A DNA stretch of 32,825 nt from Reyranella sp. (GCA_030684475.1 JAUXWB010000334.1:1-32825); one strand, 5' to 3'. Numbered from the stretch's first letter, positions 22,209 through 31,739 are shown. Notes: generated by a model from the sequence alone, not told the origin. Program-made: numbers and translations.

Positions 22209-23381
22209 ATGACAACGGTCTCGCGCGGCCTTCCCTGGGCCCTGATCGGCGCGGCCTGCCTCGGCTCGTTCGCCGCCACTTCGAGCGGCACGACGCGTGC
22301 GCCCTTCCTGCTGGAAATGTCGCACGACCTCGACGTCAGCATGCCGCTGGTCGCCAATCTGGTGTCGTTGACGGCGACGGCCTGGGGCATCACCTCGGCG
22401 TTGGGCGGCTGGCTTTCCGACCGTGTCGGCCGCCGGCCGCTGCTGATCGCGGCGCCCTTCGCGCTGGCGCTTTCCCTGATCGTCCAGGCCTGGGCCGGGT
22501 CGTTCTTCTGGGTCGCGGTGTGGGCCGCGGTCGGCGGCGGTTGCGCCGGCGCCTTCACCGGCGTGGTGTTCGCCGAAGTCTCGGGCCGCGTGCACGACAG
22601 CCAGCGCGGCCGGGCGCTCGGCTGGGTCATGAGCGGTCAGTCGCTCACCCTGCTAATCGGTGTACCGATGGCGGCGGCCGTGGGCTCGCTGATCGGCTGG
22701 CGCGGCTGGCTGATCTGCCTGGGCGGCCTCTCCCTCCTCGCCTGCATCAGCCTGTTCGCCACGGTGGGCCGCGGCACTGCCGGCCACACGCGCGCCGTGG
22801 CGCGGCCCTCGCTCCGGACCGCGCTGTCGCCCCGCGTGCTGGGACTCCTCTCCACCGGCATCGCCGAGCGCATCTGCTACGGTCTGGCTGCAGTTTATTT
22901 TGCCACCTTCCTGCAGGCGACCTATGGCCTGTCGTTGATCGAGCTCGCCCTTCCGCTGGCGGTGTTTGCGATCGGCAACGTCGCCGGCACGATCCTGGGT
23001 GGACAGCTTGCCGACCGCCTGCGCGACCGGCTGATGGTCTTCGCCGTCGCCATGGCGCTGTCGGCGGCGGCGGCCCTCGTTCTCTTTCTGTGGTATCCCA
23101 GCCTCGAAATCACGGTCGCGCTGGGCTTCGTCTATGTGCTGCTGAACGCGCTGGGCCGGCCCTCCTACATGGCAGCACTTGCCTCGGTGCCGGAGGACGT
23201 GCGCGGCACTGTATTGGGACTGAACGGCACCACGGCAAGCGTCGGCTGGGTCGGCGCGGCGGCGCTCGGTGCGGCGATCATCGGCTGGGTCGGCTTCGAG
23301 GGCTTCGGGCCACTCGCCGCCGGGTTGGCCCTGCTGGGTGCGGTGGGCGCCCTGCTCTGTCGGCGGATGACGGCCTCATGA
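22209..23381 (+). CDS. Major facilitator superfamily transporter
   Basis: A 390-residue inner-membrane protein with 12 predicted helices, of the drug/metabolite efflux type of MFS. Motif A is visible between helices 2 and 3 (GGWLSDRVGRRPLL), and a related loop lies between helices 8 and 9 (GGQLADRLRDRLMVF). The N-terminal stretch carries a Ser/Thr/Gly-rich helix start typical of arabinose-efflux permease relatives. It sits between plsY and dprA, which are often closer in related genomes, so it may be a later insertion. A 179-base gap before it holds no gene that I can support and no strong promoter match. The substrate is not predictable. Confidence 0.88.
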   Translation: MTTVSRGLPWALIGAACLGSFAATSSGTTRAPFLLEMSHDLDVSMPLVANLVSLTATAWGITSALGGWLSDRVGRRPLLIAAPFALALSLIVQAWAGSFFWVAVWAAVGGGCAGAFTGVVFAEVSGRVHDSQRGRALGWVMSGQSLTLLIGVPMAAAVGSLIGWRGWLICLGGLSLLACISLFATVGRGTAGHTRAVARPSLRTALSPRVLGLLSTGIAERICYGLAAVYFATFLQATYGLSLIELALPLAVFAIGNVAGTILGGQLADRLRDRLMVFAVAMALSAAAALVLFLWYPSLEITVALGFVYVLLNALGRPSYMAALASVPEDVRGTVLGLNGTTASVGWVGAAALGAAIIGWVGFEGFGPLAAGLALLGAVGALLCRRMTAS

Positions 23382-23431
23382 GCGATCACCGCTCGGCCAT
23401 CCCTTCTGCGCTGAATACTACTTATAGTTGT

Positions 23432-23461
23432 TTTACATAGTATATACGCTCGCGCTATCGT
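23432..23461 (+). promoter_or_regulatory. Candidate promoter of dprA in an AT-rich island
   Basis: TTTACA (23432-23437, five of six matches to TTGACA), an 18-base spacer and TATCGT (23456-23461, four of six matches) lie seven bases before the ATG at 23469, again with no Shine-Dalgarno sequence. The surrounding 23411-23450 is markedly AT-rich. It also holds an inverted pair ATACTA (23415-23420) and TAGTAT (23438-23443) flanking 17 bases, which could be a protein-binding site. The match is modest and the function inferred. Confidence 0.35.
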
Positions 23462-23468
23462 TGTGCGC

Positions 23469-24524
23469 ATGTTTGATGGCCCCTGCACTCACGAACCCGA
23501 TCCCCGGGAGCGTCGTGCCCGGCTGAGGCTGGCGCGCAGCGCCAGAATCGGCCCCGCGACCTTCCATGAGGCACTTTCCCATTTCGGATCGGCGCGGGCA
23601 GCCTGTGTCCGGCTGGCCACCTGCTCCGACGCCGACATAGAGCGCGAGGAAGAGCGACTTTCCCGCATCGGCGGGCGCTTCCTTGTGGTGGGCGATGCGG
23701 GTTACCCCGTCGCCCTCGCCGCCGCCGCGGGCACGCCGCCGGTGCTCTCGGCGATCGGCAACCCCACGCTGCTCGCCCGGCCGACGTTGGCCTTGGTCGG
23801 CGCCCGCGACGCTTCCCTGGCCGGCCGGCGCTTCGCAGCCGAACTGGCGGCTACTCTGGGCGCCGCGGGTTTCGTCATCGCTTCGGGCCTGGCGCGCGGC
23901 ATCGACGCTGCGGCGCATGAAGCCGCTCTCGCCACCGGCACCGTGGCCGTGCTGGCCGGCGGGGTCGACCAGATCTACCCACCGCAGAACGCCACTCTCC
24001 ACGGCCGGATTGCCGCGGAGGGCCTGATCCTGAGCGAGTCGCCGCTGGGCATGCCACCTGTCGCCCGTGCCTTCCCCCGCCGCAACCGCATCGTGAGCGG
24101 CCTGTCGGCCGGCGTGATCGTGATCGAGGCGGCTGCCAAGTCAGGCTCCCTGATCACCGCCCAGCGCGCTGCCGAACAGGGGCGCGAGGTCTTCGTCGTG
24201 CCGGGCTCGCCCATGGATCCGCGCTACGCCGGATCCAATAACCTTATTCGTGATGGGGCCATATTGGTGCGCGGCGCCAACGATATTCTGGACACCTTGG
24301 GGCGGCCGCCGGCGGCTGCCCAACCCCTTGATCGAAAAGGGCAAAGTCGACCGGCCGGAGACACCGCAGTGGTCCTCGCAGCACTGGGGGCGGTGCCCAC
24401 CGCGGTTGACGAACTGGTGCGCCGGTGCCAAGTGTCCGCCGCCGCCGTGGCGGAGGTTCTGCTGGCCCTGGAGCTGGAGGGCCGCCTGGAGAGGCACCGG
24501 GGTAACCGCGTATCTCTGATGTAA
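23469..24524 (+). CDS. dprA: DNA-processing protein DprA (Smf)
   Basis: DprA binds incoming single-stranded DNA and loads RecA during natural transformation; many non-competent bacteria keep it. The 351-residue protein has a short N-terminal helical part and the extended Rossmann fold. Its hallmarks are LALVGARDASLAGRRFA, IASGLARGIDAAAHEAAL, VLAGGVDQIYPPQN, AFPRRNRIVSGLSAGVIVIEA and KSGSLITAQRAAEQGREVF with VPGSPMDPRYAGSN. The last 60 residues form a winged-helix (DML1-like) domain (TAVDELVRRCQVSAAAVAEVL). The ATG at 23469 was preferred over an in-frame GTG six bases upstream. The order dprA-topA-rnr is widely kept in alphaproteobacteria. Confidence 0.94.
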   Translation: MFDGPCTHEPDPRERRARLRLARSARIGPATFHEALSHFGSARAACVRLATCSDADIEREEERLSRIGGRFLVVGDAGYPVALAAAAGTPPVLSAIGNPTLLARPTLALVGARDASLAGRRFAAELAATLGAAGFVIASGLARGIDAAAHEAALATGTVAVLAGGVDQIYPPQNATLHGRIAAEGLILSESPLGMPPVARAFPRRNRIVSGLSAGVIVIEAAAKSGSLITAQRAAEQGREVFVVPGSPMDPRYAGSNNLIRDGAILVRGANDILDTLGRPPAAAQPLDRKGQSRPAGDTAVVLAALGAVPTAVDELVRRCQVSAAAVAEVLLALELEGRLERHRGNRVSLM

Positions 24525-24575
24525 ATCAGCGATTTAGCTCCGGCCTTTGATGTTTCACTGGAGCATGTTTCGCCG

Positions 24576-27305
24576 ATGGACGTGCTGGTCGTCGAGTCCC
24601 CGGCCAAGGCTAAGACCATTGGGAAGTATCTCGGCCCCGGCTTCACCGTGCTGGCCTCCTATGGTCACGTCCGCGATCTGCCGTCCAAGGACGGCTCGGT
24701 CCGCCCGGACGAGGATTTCGCCATGGACTGGGAAGTCGACCCCCAGTCGCAAAAGCGCCTCGACGCCATCGCCAAGGCCGTCACCAAGGGCGGCAAGCTC
24801 TATCTCGCGACCGACCCGGACCGTGAGGGCGAAGCCATCTCGTGGCATGTACTCGACATCCTGCGCAGCAAGAAGGCACTGGCCGGCGTCGACGTAAAGC
24901 GCGTCACCTTCAATTCCATCACCAAGCAGTCGGTGCTCGACGCCGTCGCCCACCCGCGCGACCTCGACCAGCCGCTGATCGACGCCTACATGGCCCGCCG
25001 GGCACTCGACTATCTCGTGGGCTTCACCCTTTCGCCGGTGCTGTGGCGCAAGCTGCCGGGCAGCCGCTCGGCAGGCCGGGTGCAATCGGTGGCCCTGCGC
25101 CTGATCTGCGAGCGCGAAGCTGAGATCGAGATATTCAAGAGCCGCGAATACTGGACGGTCGACGCCATCTTCGGCACCGCCAAGAAGCAGGCGCTGAAAG
25201 CCCGTCTCACCCATCTCGACGGCCGCAAGCTCGACAAGTTCGACCTCGACAACGAGGAACGCGCACAATCGGCCAAGCGCGAGATCGAGCGCCGCGCCTT
25301 CGCCGTGTCCTCGATCGACCGGCGCCAGATCCGCCGCAACCCGCCGCCGCCCTTCATCACCTCGACCCTTCAGCAGGAAGCCTCGCGCAAGCTGGGCGTG
25401 GGCGCCGCGACCGCGATGCGCATCGCCCAGCGTCTGTACGAAGGTGTCGACATCGGCGGCGAGACCGTCGGCCTGATCACCTATATGCGCACCGACGGCG
25501 TGCAACTCGCGCCGGAGGCGATCGGCCAGACGCGCCGCCTGATCGAGACCAAGTACGGCCAGAGCTACGTGCCGGCGAACCCGCGCGTTTATACCTCCAA
25601 GGCCAAGAACGCCCAGGAGGCGCACGAGGCGATCCGCCCGACCGACCTCTTCCGCACGCCGCAGGACGTCGCGGCACACTTGGACAAGGACCAGCGCGGC
25701 CTCTACGAACTGATCTGGAAGCGCACCGTGGCAAGTCAGATGGAAAGCGCCGTGCTCGACCAAGTGACGGTCGACATCGCGAGTGGCGACAAGAACGTCC
25801 AGCTCCGCGCCACCGGCTCGGTCGTGAAGTTCAACGGCTTCCTCACCCTCTACGACGAAGGCCAGGACGAAAAGAGCGAGGACGAGGACGGTAACTCGAT
25901 CCTGCCAGACGTCGGCGAGAACGAGGCGCTGGAGCGCCGCGACGTGGTGCCGGAACAGCACTTCACCGAGCCGCCGCCGCGCTATTCGGAGGCGAGCCTC
26001 GTGAAGAAGCTGGAGGAGCTCGGCATCGGCCGGCCCTCGACCTACGCCAGCATCATCGAGGTCCTGCAGCGCCGCAATTACGTGAAGATCGACCGCAAGC
26101 GCTTCGTGCCCGAGGACCGCGGCCGCATCGTCACGGCGTTCCTGCAGACTTATTTCCCGCGCTACGTCGAATACGGCTTCACCGCCCATCTCGAGGAAGA
26201 GCTCGACGATATCTCGGGCGGCAAGATCGACTGGCGCCAGGTGCTGCGCGAGTTCTGGAAGGCCTTCTCCGCCGCCGTCGGCGAGACCAAGGAACTGCGC
26301 GTGCGCGAAGTGCTCGACAAGATCGATTCGGAACTCGGGCCCCACTTCTTCCCCGAGGGCAAGGACGGCAAGAATCCGCGCGACTGCCCCTCCTGCGCCG
26401 ACGGCCGGCTTGGCCTGAAACTCGGCAAGTTCGGCGCCTTCATCGGCTGCTCGAACTATCCGGAGTGCCGCTTCACCCGCAAGCTGGGCATCGTCGATGC
26501 CGAGGCGGACGCCGCCTCGGGCGTCAATCTCGACGGCCCCAAAATCCTGGGCGACGATCCGGTCACCGGCAAGCAGGTCACGCTGCGCAAGGGCCCGTAT
26601 GGTCTCTACGTCCAGCTGGGCGAGCCCGAGGGCAAGGAAAAGCCCAAGCGGCAATCGCTGCTGAAGGACATGGTTCCGGACGACGTGACGCTCGACAAGG
26701 CGCTGGCGCTGCTGGCATTGCCGCGCGAACTCGGGCCGCACCCCGAAGACGGCGAGACGATCCTGGCTGGTGTCGGCCGCTTCGGCCCCTACGTGAAGCA
26801 TGGGCCGAAGTACAAATCGATTCCCGCTGACGAGAGCGTGCTCGAGATCGGGATGAACCGCGCCGTGGCGTTGCTGGCCGAGGCCAGGGTGCCCGGCCGC
26901 GGCCGCGCCGCCGTCAAGCCGCTACGCGTCGTCGGCAATCATCCCAACGACGAGGCCCCGATCGAGCTCTACGATGGCCGCTATGGCCACTATGTGAAGC
27001 ACGGCGGCATCAACGCGACGGTGCCGAACGACATCAAGCCGGAGGAGCTCACGCTCGACCACGCCGTGTCCCTGCTGGCCGAGCGTGCCGCCAAGGGTGG
27101 CGGAAAGAAACCCGCGCGAGCCAAGAAGGCTGCGGCCGCCAAGGCGAAGCCGAAGGCCAAAGCCAAATCGACGAACGGCGCGACCGAGGTTGCGGTGCCG
27201 GCCAACGACGCGGCCCCCAAGCCCAAGACCGCCGCCAAGAAGAAGGCGGCGCCCAAGCGCAAGGCCAAGGTTGAGCCGCCGCCCCGCACCGGGACCGATG
27301 GCTAA
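24576..27305 (+). CDS. topA: DNA topoisomerase I (type IA)
   Basis: TopA relaxes negative supercoils by passing one strand through a transient break. The 909-residue protein begins DVLVVESPAKAKTIGKYLG with TOPRIM Glu7, has the DPDREGEAISWH motif with Asp80, Asp82 and Glu84, and has the active Tyr303 in GLITYMRTDGVQL. One four-Cys zinc finger is near residues 604-632 (CPSC ... CSNYPEC). It is followed by three topoisomerase C-terminal repeats with G-F/Y-G-x-YV marks (GPYGLYVQLGE, GRFGPYVKHG, GRYGHYVKHG). The final 70 residues are a Lys/Ala/Pro-rich disordered tail, as in other alphaproteobacterial TopA, probably for DNA binding. A GGAG lies 13 bases before the ATG. The end overlaps rnr by eight bases. 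Confidence 0.97.
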   Translation: MDVLVVESPAKAKTIGKYLGPGFTVLASYGHVRDLPSKDGSVRPDEDFAMDWEVDPQSQKRLDAIAKAVTKGGKLYLATDPDREGEAISWHVLDILRSKKALAGVDVKRVTFNSITKQSVLDAVAHPRDLDQPLIDAYMARRALDYLVGFTLSPVLWRKLPGSRSAGRVQSVALRLICEREAEIEIFKSREYWTVDAIFGTAKKQALKARLTHLDGRKLDKFDLDNEERAQSAKREIERRAFAVSSIDRRQIRRNPPPPFITSTLQQEASRKLGVGAATAMRIAQRLYEGVDIGGETVGLITYMRTDGVQLAPEAIGQTRRLIETKYGQSYVPANPRVYTSKAKNAQEAHEAIRPTDLFRTPQDVAAHLDKDQRGLYELIWKRTVASQMESAVLDQVTVDIASGDKNVQLRATGSVVKFNGFLTLYDEGQDEKSEDEDGNSILPDVGENEALERRDVVPEQHFTEPPPRYSEASLVKKLEELGIGRPSTYASIIEVLQRRNYVKIDRKRFVPEDRGRIVTAFLQTYFPRYVEYGFTAHLEEELDDISGGKIDWRQVLREFWKAFSAAVGETKELRVREVLDKIDSELGPHFFPEGKDGKNPRDCPSCADGRLGLKLGKFGAFIGCSNYPECRFTRKLGIVDAEADAASGVNLDGPKILGDDPVTGKQVTLRKGPYGLYVQLGEPEGKEKPKRQSLLKDMVPDDVTLDKALALLALPRELGPHPEDGETILAGVGRFGPYVKHGPKYKSIPADESVLEIGMNRAVALLAEARVPGRGRAAVKPLRVVGNHPNDEAPIELYDGRYGHYVKHGGINATVPNDIKPEELTLDHAVSLLAERAAKGGGKKPARAKKAAAAKAKPKAKAKSTNGATEVAVPANDAAPKPKTAAKKKAAPKRKAKVEPPPRTGTDG

Positions 27306-29577
27306 GGGCAAGGTTCCGACCCGCGACGAACTGCTGGCCTTCATCCGCGAGAGCGCCACGCCGATCGGCAAGCGCGAGATCGCGCGCGCCTATGGCCTGA
27401 AGGGTGACCAGCGCATCGAACTCAAGGAATTGCTGCGCGACCTGCGCGACACGGGCGAGATCACCCCGGATCGCGCCAAGACCTTCCGCGATCCCGAGGC
27501 CCTGACCGACGTCACGGTCCTCGAGATCGTCCGGGTCGACAATGACGGCCACCTGATCGCCGTGCCGCGCCGCCACGACGACGACAAGGAAGGCCCGGCG
27601 CCCGTCATCGAAATCGACCCGCAGTCGGCGCCGAGCGGCGGCCCGGCGCCAGCCGTCGGCGACCGTGTGCTGGCGAGCCTAAAACGCCGCGGCAAGAACG
27701 CCTACGAAGCCAAGATCATCCGCCGGTTGGGCAGCGGTCCGAAGAAGATCCTCGGCCTCTACGAGGAACCGCCGGGCCGCAACGGCCTCGGGCTGGTGAC
27801 ACCGACCGACCGCAAGATGAGGACGAGCTTCGACGTGCGCCCCGCCGACAAGAACGGCGCAGTGGCGGGCGACATCGTCTGGATCGAGGCCACCGGCGGC
27901 GCGCTCGCGCGCCGGGCGCGCGTGCTGGAGCGCATCGGCCCGATGAGCGACCCGCGCACGGTCAGCCTGATCGCGATCGCCGCCAACGACATTCCGGTGG
28001 AGTTCCCGCCGGCTGCGCTGGAGGAAGCCGAGCGCGCCAAGGCCGCCCAGCTCGGCGACCGGCTCGACCTGCGCCAGACGCCGCTGGTGACCATCGACGG
28101 CGAGGATGCGCGCGACTTCGACGATGCCGTATTCGCCGAGCCGGACCCGGCCCATCCCGGAGGCTGGCGCCTGCTGGTCGCCATCGCCGACGTCGCCTGG
28201 TACGTGCGCCACGACAAGCCGCTCGATCGCGCCGCCTACCGCCGCGGCACCTCGGTCTATTTCCCCGACCGCGTCGTGCCGATGCTGCCCGAGGCGCTTT
28301 CCAACCACTGGTGCTCGCTAGTGCCGCGCGAGGATCGCCCGGTGCTGGTGGCCGAGATGTGGATCGACGCCGAGGGCCATCTCAAGCGCCATAAATTCCA
28401 CCGCGCCATGATGCGTTCGGCCGCCCGCCTCACCTACACCCGCGTCCAGCGCGCCATGGACGGCGCGCCCGACGAGGAAATCGCGCCGCTGATGGACGAC
28501 GTCGTGCGTCCGCTCTACGGCGCCTACCGCGTCCTCCTGACGGCACGCGAGGCCCGCGGCGCCCTCGACCTCGACCTGCCCGAGCGCCAGGTCACGCTGG
28601 GCGAGGATGGCCGGATCGGCGAGATCGGCATCCGCGAGCGCCTCGACAGCCACAAGCTGATCGAGGAGTTCATGGTCCTGGCCAATGTCGCCGCAGCCCA
28701 GGCACTGGAGCAGCGCCACGCCGCCTGCATTTACCGCGTCCACGACCAGCCCGACCTCGCCAAGCTCGAGTCGCTGCGCGAATTCCTCGGCACGCTGGGC
28801 ATCAAGGTGCCGACCGGGCAGCGGCTGCGGCCGGCGGACCTCAACCGCGTGCTGCACGAGGTCGCCGGCAAGCCGGTTTCCCAGCTTGTGAGCCAGACGG
28901 TGCTGCGCAGCCAGAGCCAGGCGGTCTACAGCCCCGACAATCTCGGCCACTTCGGCCTGGCGCTGGCGCGTTATGCCCACTTCACCTCGCCGATCCGCCG
29001 CTATCCCGACCTGATCGTTCATCGTGCCCTGATCGCGGCCTACGGGCTGGGCGACGGCGGCCTGAGCGAGGCCGACCGCGGCCGTTTCGTCGAATTCGGC
29101 GAGCATCTGTCGATGTGCGAGCGCCGCGCAGTCGCCGCCGAGCGTGGCGCCATGGACCGCTATGTCGTGGCCTTCATGGCCCAGCATGTCGGCGCCACCT
29201 TCGCCGGCCGCATCACCAGCGTCACCCGGTTCGGCCTGTTCGCCGCCCTCGACGGCACGGGCGCCGACGGCCTGATCCCCATCCGGTCGCTGGGCCAGGA
29301 GTTCTTCCGCCACGACGAGGGCCGCCAGCTCCTGATCGGCGAGCGCACCGGCGAAACCTTCGGGCTGGGCGATCGCCTTCAGCTTAAGTTGGTCGAGGCC
29401 GATACGGCCACCGCCGGTCTGCTGTTCGAGGTCGTCGATGTGATCGAGCGCGTCGAGCGCCATGCCCTGCCGCGCGGCCGGGGCGATGCCCAGGCCGAGG
29501 CCCATCGGGGGCCGCCGCGGCGTCCGGTCGCGCATCGCGGCGCCCCTCGGGACAAACGGTCACGCCGACGAAAGTGA
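27298..29577 (+). CDS. rnr: Ribonuclease R
   Basis: RNase R is a processive 3'-to-5' exoribonuclease that degrades structured RNA. The 759-residue protein has an N-terminal winged-helix part (PTRDELLAFIRESATPIGKRE), cold-shock-like domains and an RNB domain with the catalytic acidic cluster GEDARDFDDAVFAE near residues 266-279. A later HFTSPIRRYPDLIVHR motif and a C-terminal S1 domain near 630-700 (GRITSVTRFGLFAALDG) follow. It ends in a short basic tail. The ATG at 27298 lies inside the last codons of topA, and the product then matches the family N-terminus; the frame is open further upstream only because of the topA Lys/Ala tail. Translation is likely coupled to topA. Confidence 0.96.
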   Translation: MAKGKVPTRDELLAFIRESATPIGKREIARAYGLKGDQRIELKELLRDLRDTGEITPDRAKTFRDPEALTDVTVLEIVRVDNDGHLIAVPRRHDDDKEGPAPVIEIDPQSAPSGGPAPAVGDRVLASLKRRGKNAYEAKIIRRLGSGPKKILGLYEEPPGRNGLGLVTPTDRKMRTSFDVRPADKNGAVAGDIVWIEATGGALARRARVLERIGPMSDPRTVSLIAIAANDIPVEFPPAALEEAERAKAAQLGDRLDLRQTPLVTIDGEDARDFDDAVFAEPDPAHPGGWRLLVAIADVAWYVRHDKPLDRAAYRRGTSVYFPDRVVPMLPEALSNHWCSLVPREDRPVLVAEMWIDAEGHLKRHKFHRAMMRSAARLTYTRVQRAMDGAPDEEIAPLMDDVVRPLYGAYRVLLTAREARGALDLDLPERQVTLGEDGRIGEIGIRERLDSHKLIEEFMVLANVAAAQALEQRHAACIYRVHDQPDLAKLESLREFLGTLGIKVPTGQRLRPADLNRVLHEVAGKPVSQLVSQTVLRSQSQAVYSPDNLGHFGLALARYAHFTSPIRRYPDLIVHRALIAAYGLGDGGLSEADRGRFVEFGEHLSMCERRAVAAERGAMDRYVVAFMAQHVGATFAGRITSVTRFGLFAALDGTGADGLIPIRSLGQEFFRHDEGRQLLIGERTGETFGLGDRLQLKLVEADTATAGLLFEVVDVIERVERHALPRGRGDAQAEAHRGPPRRPVAHRGAPRDKRSRRRK

Positions 29578-29599
29578 GTCGAGCCCCCATTCTCTGTGG

Positions 29600-30010
29600 A
29601 TGAGCGACGACGAGGACTACGCCCCGGTCGATTTCTGGACCGCCCTGTTGCGGGGCTGGACCGGGCGCTGCCCGCGTTGCGGCAAGGGTGCCCTGTTCGG
29701 CCGATTCCTGAAGATGCAGAGCCATTGCCCGGCATGCAATCAAGCGCTCGAACCGTATCGGGCCGACGACGCCCCGGCTTATTTCACAATTTTGGTGGTC
29801 GGTCACATTGTCGTGCCCCTGGTGCTGATGGTGGAGCGCTATGGCCAGCAGCCGCCGCTGTGGTTTCATGCCCTGCTGTGGCTGCCCTTGTCGGTTTTGC
29901 TGGCGCTTTACCTGCTTCCCCACATCAAAGGAGCCGTTATTGCCCTGCTCTGGGCCCACCGGATCGCTGCCCCCAGGCCCTCGGCAAGCGGCCTCGACGG
30001 CCCATCTTGA
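29600..30010 (+). CDS. DUF983 family membrane protein
   Basis: A 136-residue inner-membrane protein of the DUF983 family, function unknown. A cytoplasmic N-terminal part carries two CxxC pairs in the family pattern: GRCPRCGKGALFGRFLKM, then SHCPACNQAL, probably a zinc ribbon. Two hydrophobic helices follow (FTILVVGHIVVPLVLMV and a second near residues 90-110). It starts 22 bases after rnr. The family is often found behind rnr in alphaproteobacteria, so the neighbourhood is as expected. No catalytic residues are evident. Confidence 0.88.
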   Translation: MSDDEDYAPVDFWTALLRGWTGRCPRCGKGALFGRFLKMQSHCPACNQALEPYRADDAPAYFTILVVGHIVVPLVLMVERYGQQPPLWFHALLWLPLSVLLALYLLPHIKGAVIALLWAHRIAAPRPSASGLDGPS

Positions 30011-30059
30011 ATCGTGGCCTGCCGCCAACTGCCTGTGCTAGTGTGCCGCGCAGTTGGGT

Positions 30060-31652
30060 ATGATCGTCCCGTTGAACTCTCTCCTCCGGTTGGTGCTGCC
30101 GCATACGGCGGCAATTTTGCTTGTCGGAGCGCTGGTCGCATCCTGCGCGACCTCGACCGAAGCCCCGCAGGTCCACGGTGCCGGTGGACCGTCGGTCGCC
30201 GCCGACGTCAATATCGAGCGCGTGGTGCTGCAAGCCTACCGGGCGATAGGCGATCGCCACCTGTACGAGCCGAATTTCCGCGCCATTTCCGCCGAGACCT
30301 ATCGTGGCTTCGTCAACGGTGATCCCGCGCTGGCCCTGGAGACCTCCGACACGAACTTCACGGTCAAGCGCGACGGCCGCGAGGTGATGTCCAGGTCCAC
30401 GCCCGGAAATACATCAGATGGCCGCGCCTGGGGCGGCATGCTGGCCGAATTGCTGGCCGGCTCGATCGACGCCTCGCCGGCCCTGCGGGAAAGCGACCGG
30501 CAGACACTCATTCGGCAGGCGATGGCCGCCACCACCAAACAGCTCGACCGCAACAGCCGCTATGCCGACCCCGAGGAGGCCCGCGACAACCGCTTCCAGC
30601 GCAGCGGCGGCGGCGGCATCGGCATCACCGTCGAACGCACCGAAGACAAGAAGATCATGATCCGCGCCGTCCAGGTCGATTCGCCCTCGAGCAAGGCCGG
30701 CCTTCAGGCGGGCGATCAGATCATGGCCATCGACGGCGAATACATGGTCGACCGGCCGCTGAGCGATGTCGTACGACACTTGCGTGGAGCGGTCGGTACC
30801 CCGGTGCTGGTCACCGTGTTGCGCCCCGCCCAAGGCCGCGAATTTACGGCCGGCATGAAGCGCGGCCGCATCGTGCCGACCACGGTGGTCTACGAACGCC
30901 GCGGCGACATCGCGCTGATTGTCCTGAGCGGGTTCAATGCCGCCACAACGGACAATCTGCGTACGGCGATCGACAAGGCGCGCATCGAGATCGGCCGCGA
31001 CCTCACCGGCCTCATCATCGACATGCGCGGCAACCGCGGCGGCCTGCTCGACCAGGCGCAGACCGTGGCCGAGGTCTTTATCGACGACGGTACGATCTTC
31101 TCGACGCAGGGACGCCATCCCGACAGCCGCCGGGTCTACAAGAGCGCGGCGGCTCGCAAGATCGCCGACCTGCCGGTGGTGATCCTGATCAACGGCGGCT
31201 CGGCATCGGCGGCGGAGATCGTGGCGGCGGCGCTGCAGGACCGCGGCCGCGCCGTCGTGGTCGGTACGACGAGCTACGGCAAGGGCACCGTCCAGACCGT
31301 GGTCCGCCTCGCCAACGAGGGCGAACTCATTCTGACCTGGTCGCGCCTGCAGGCGCCGTCCGGCTACACCTGGAACGAGCTGGGCGTACTGCCCAGCATT
31401 TGCACCGCCACGCTAGGCAAGACCGGCCAGCTCGCGACAGCGTCGGTCGATTCCAACCAGTCGTCGCTGATGCGCTGGCATGCGCTGCGCAACCCGACCC
31501 AGCAGGAAGTGACCGATCTGCGCAAGATCTGCCCGCCGGCCGACAACTCGCCCGAGCGCGACATCGAGATTGCGAGCCAGCTCCTGCACGACCGCGCGCT
31601 TTATGCCCATGCCGTGCAGGCGGCGACCTACCAGGCGGCGGCCCGCCAGTAG
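30060..31652 (+). CDS. S41-family carboxyl-terminal processing protease, lipoprotein
   Basis: A 530-residue serine protease of the CtpA/Tsp type. The N-terminus is a lipoprotein signal (hydrophobic run, then LVASC with Cys29), so the enzyme is probably membrane-anchored in the periplasm. About 150 helical residues lead to a PDZ domain near 185-275 (IRAVQVDSPSSKAGLQAGDQ) and the S41 catalytic core, with DMRGNRGGLLDQA, the nucleophile region NGGSASAAEIV (Ser381/Ser383) and Lys408 in GTTSYGKGTVQ. An ending of about 120 residues has two Cys. It may trim or degrade envelope proteins by their C-termini. It starts 49 bases after the DUF983 gene with no clear Shine-Dalgarno sequence; the ATG at 30060 is preferred over a TTG at 30054. 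Confidence 0.9.
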   Translation: MIVPLNSLLRLVLPHTAAILLVGALVASCATSTEAPQVHGAGGPSVAADVNIERVVLQAYRAIGDRHLYEPNFRAISAETYRGFVNGDPALALETSDTNFTVKRDGREVMSRSTPGNTSDGRAWGGMLAELLAGSIDASPALRESDRQTLIRQAMAATTKQLDRNSRYADPEEARDNRFQRSGGGGIGITVERTEDKKIMIRAVQVDSPSSKAGLQAGDQIMAIDGEYMVDRPLSDVVRHLRGAVGTPVLVTVLRPAQGREFTAGMKRGRIVPTTVVYERRGDIALIVLSGFNAATTDNLRTAIDKARIEIGRDLTGLIIDMRGNRGGLLDQAQTVAEVFIDDGTIFSTQGRHPDSRRVYKSAAARKIADLPVVILINGGSASAAEIVAAALQDRGRAVVVGTTSYGKGTVQTVVRLANEGELILTWSRLQAPSGYTWNELGVLPSICTATLGKTGQLATASVDSNQSSLMRWHALRNPTQQEVTDLRKICPPADNSPERDIEIASQLLHDRALYAHAVQAATYQAAARQ

Positions 31653-31666
31653 GCCGTTTCCGGCGC

Positions 31667-31694
31667 TTGACACCGCGCCAACCCCGACTAATTT
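31667..31694 (+). promoter_or_regulatory. Candidate sigma-70 promoter of rpmG
   Basis: A perfect TTGACA (31667-31672) is followed by a 16-base spacer and TAATTT (31689-31694). The rpmG ATG lies 45 bases downstream, with AGGA in front of it, so the mRNA would have a normal leader. This is the best -35 in the intergenic regions of the window, fitting a strongly expressed ribosomal-protein gene. Confidence 0.6.
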
Positions 31695-31739
31695 GCCGCC
31701 TCTTGCAGAATTCGCCCTTCCGGGCATAAGGACAAGACC

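Noticed and set aside
24555..26801. 748-codon open frame on the minus strand
   Set aside because: Antisense of topA with no recognisable domain; topA has every family motif.
27085..27297. Arg/Pro-rich N-terminal extension of RNase R
   Set aside because: It is the topA Lys/Ala-rich tail read in another frame. The family N-terminus begins at the ATG at 27298.
27100..27300. Possible tandem DNA repeat at the topA 3' end
   Set aside because: It is codon-level low complexity of a Lys/Ala/Pro tail (AAG, GCC, CCC), common in TopA of this group, not a repeat array.
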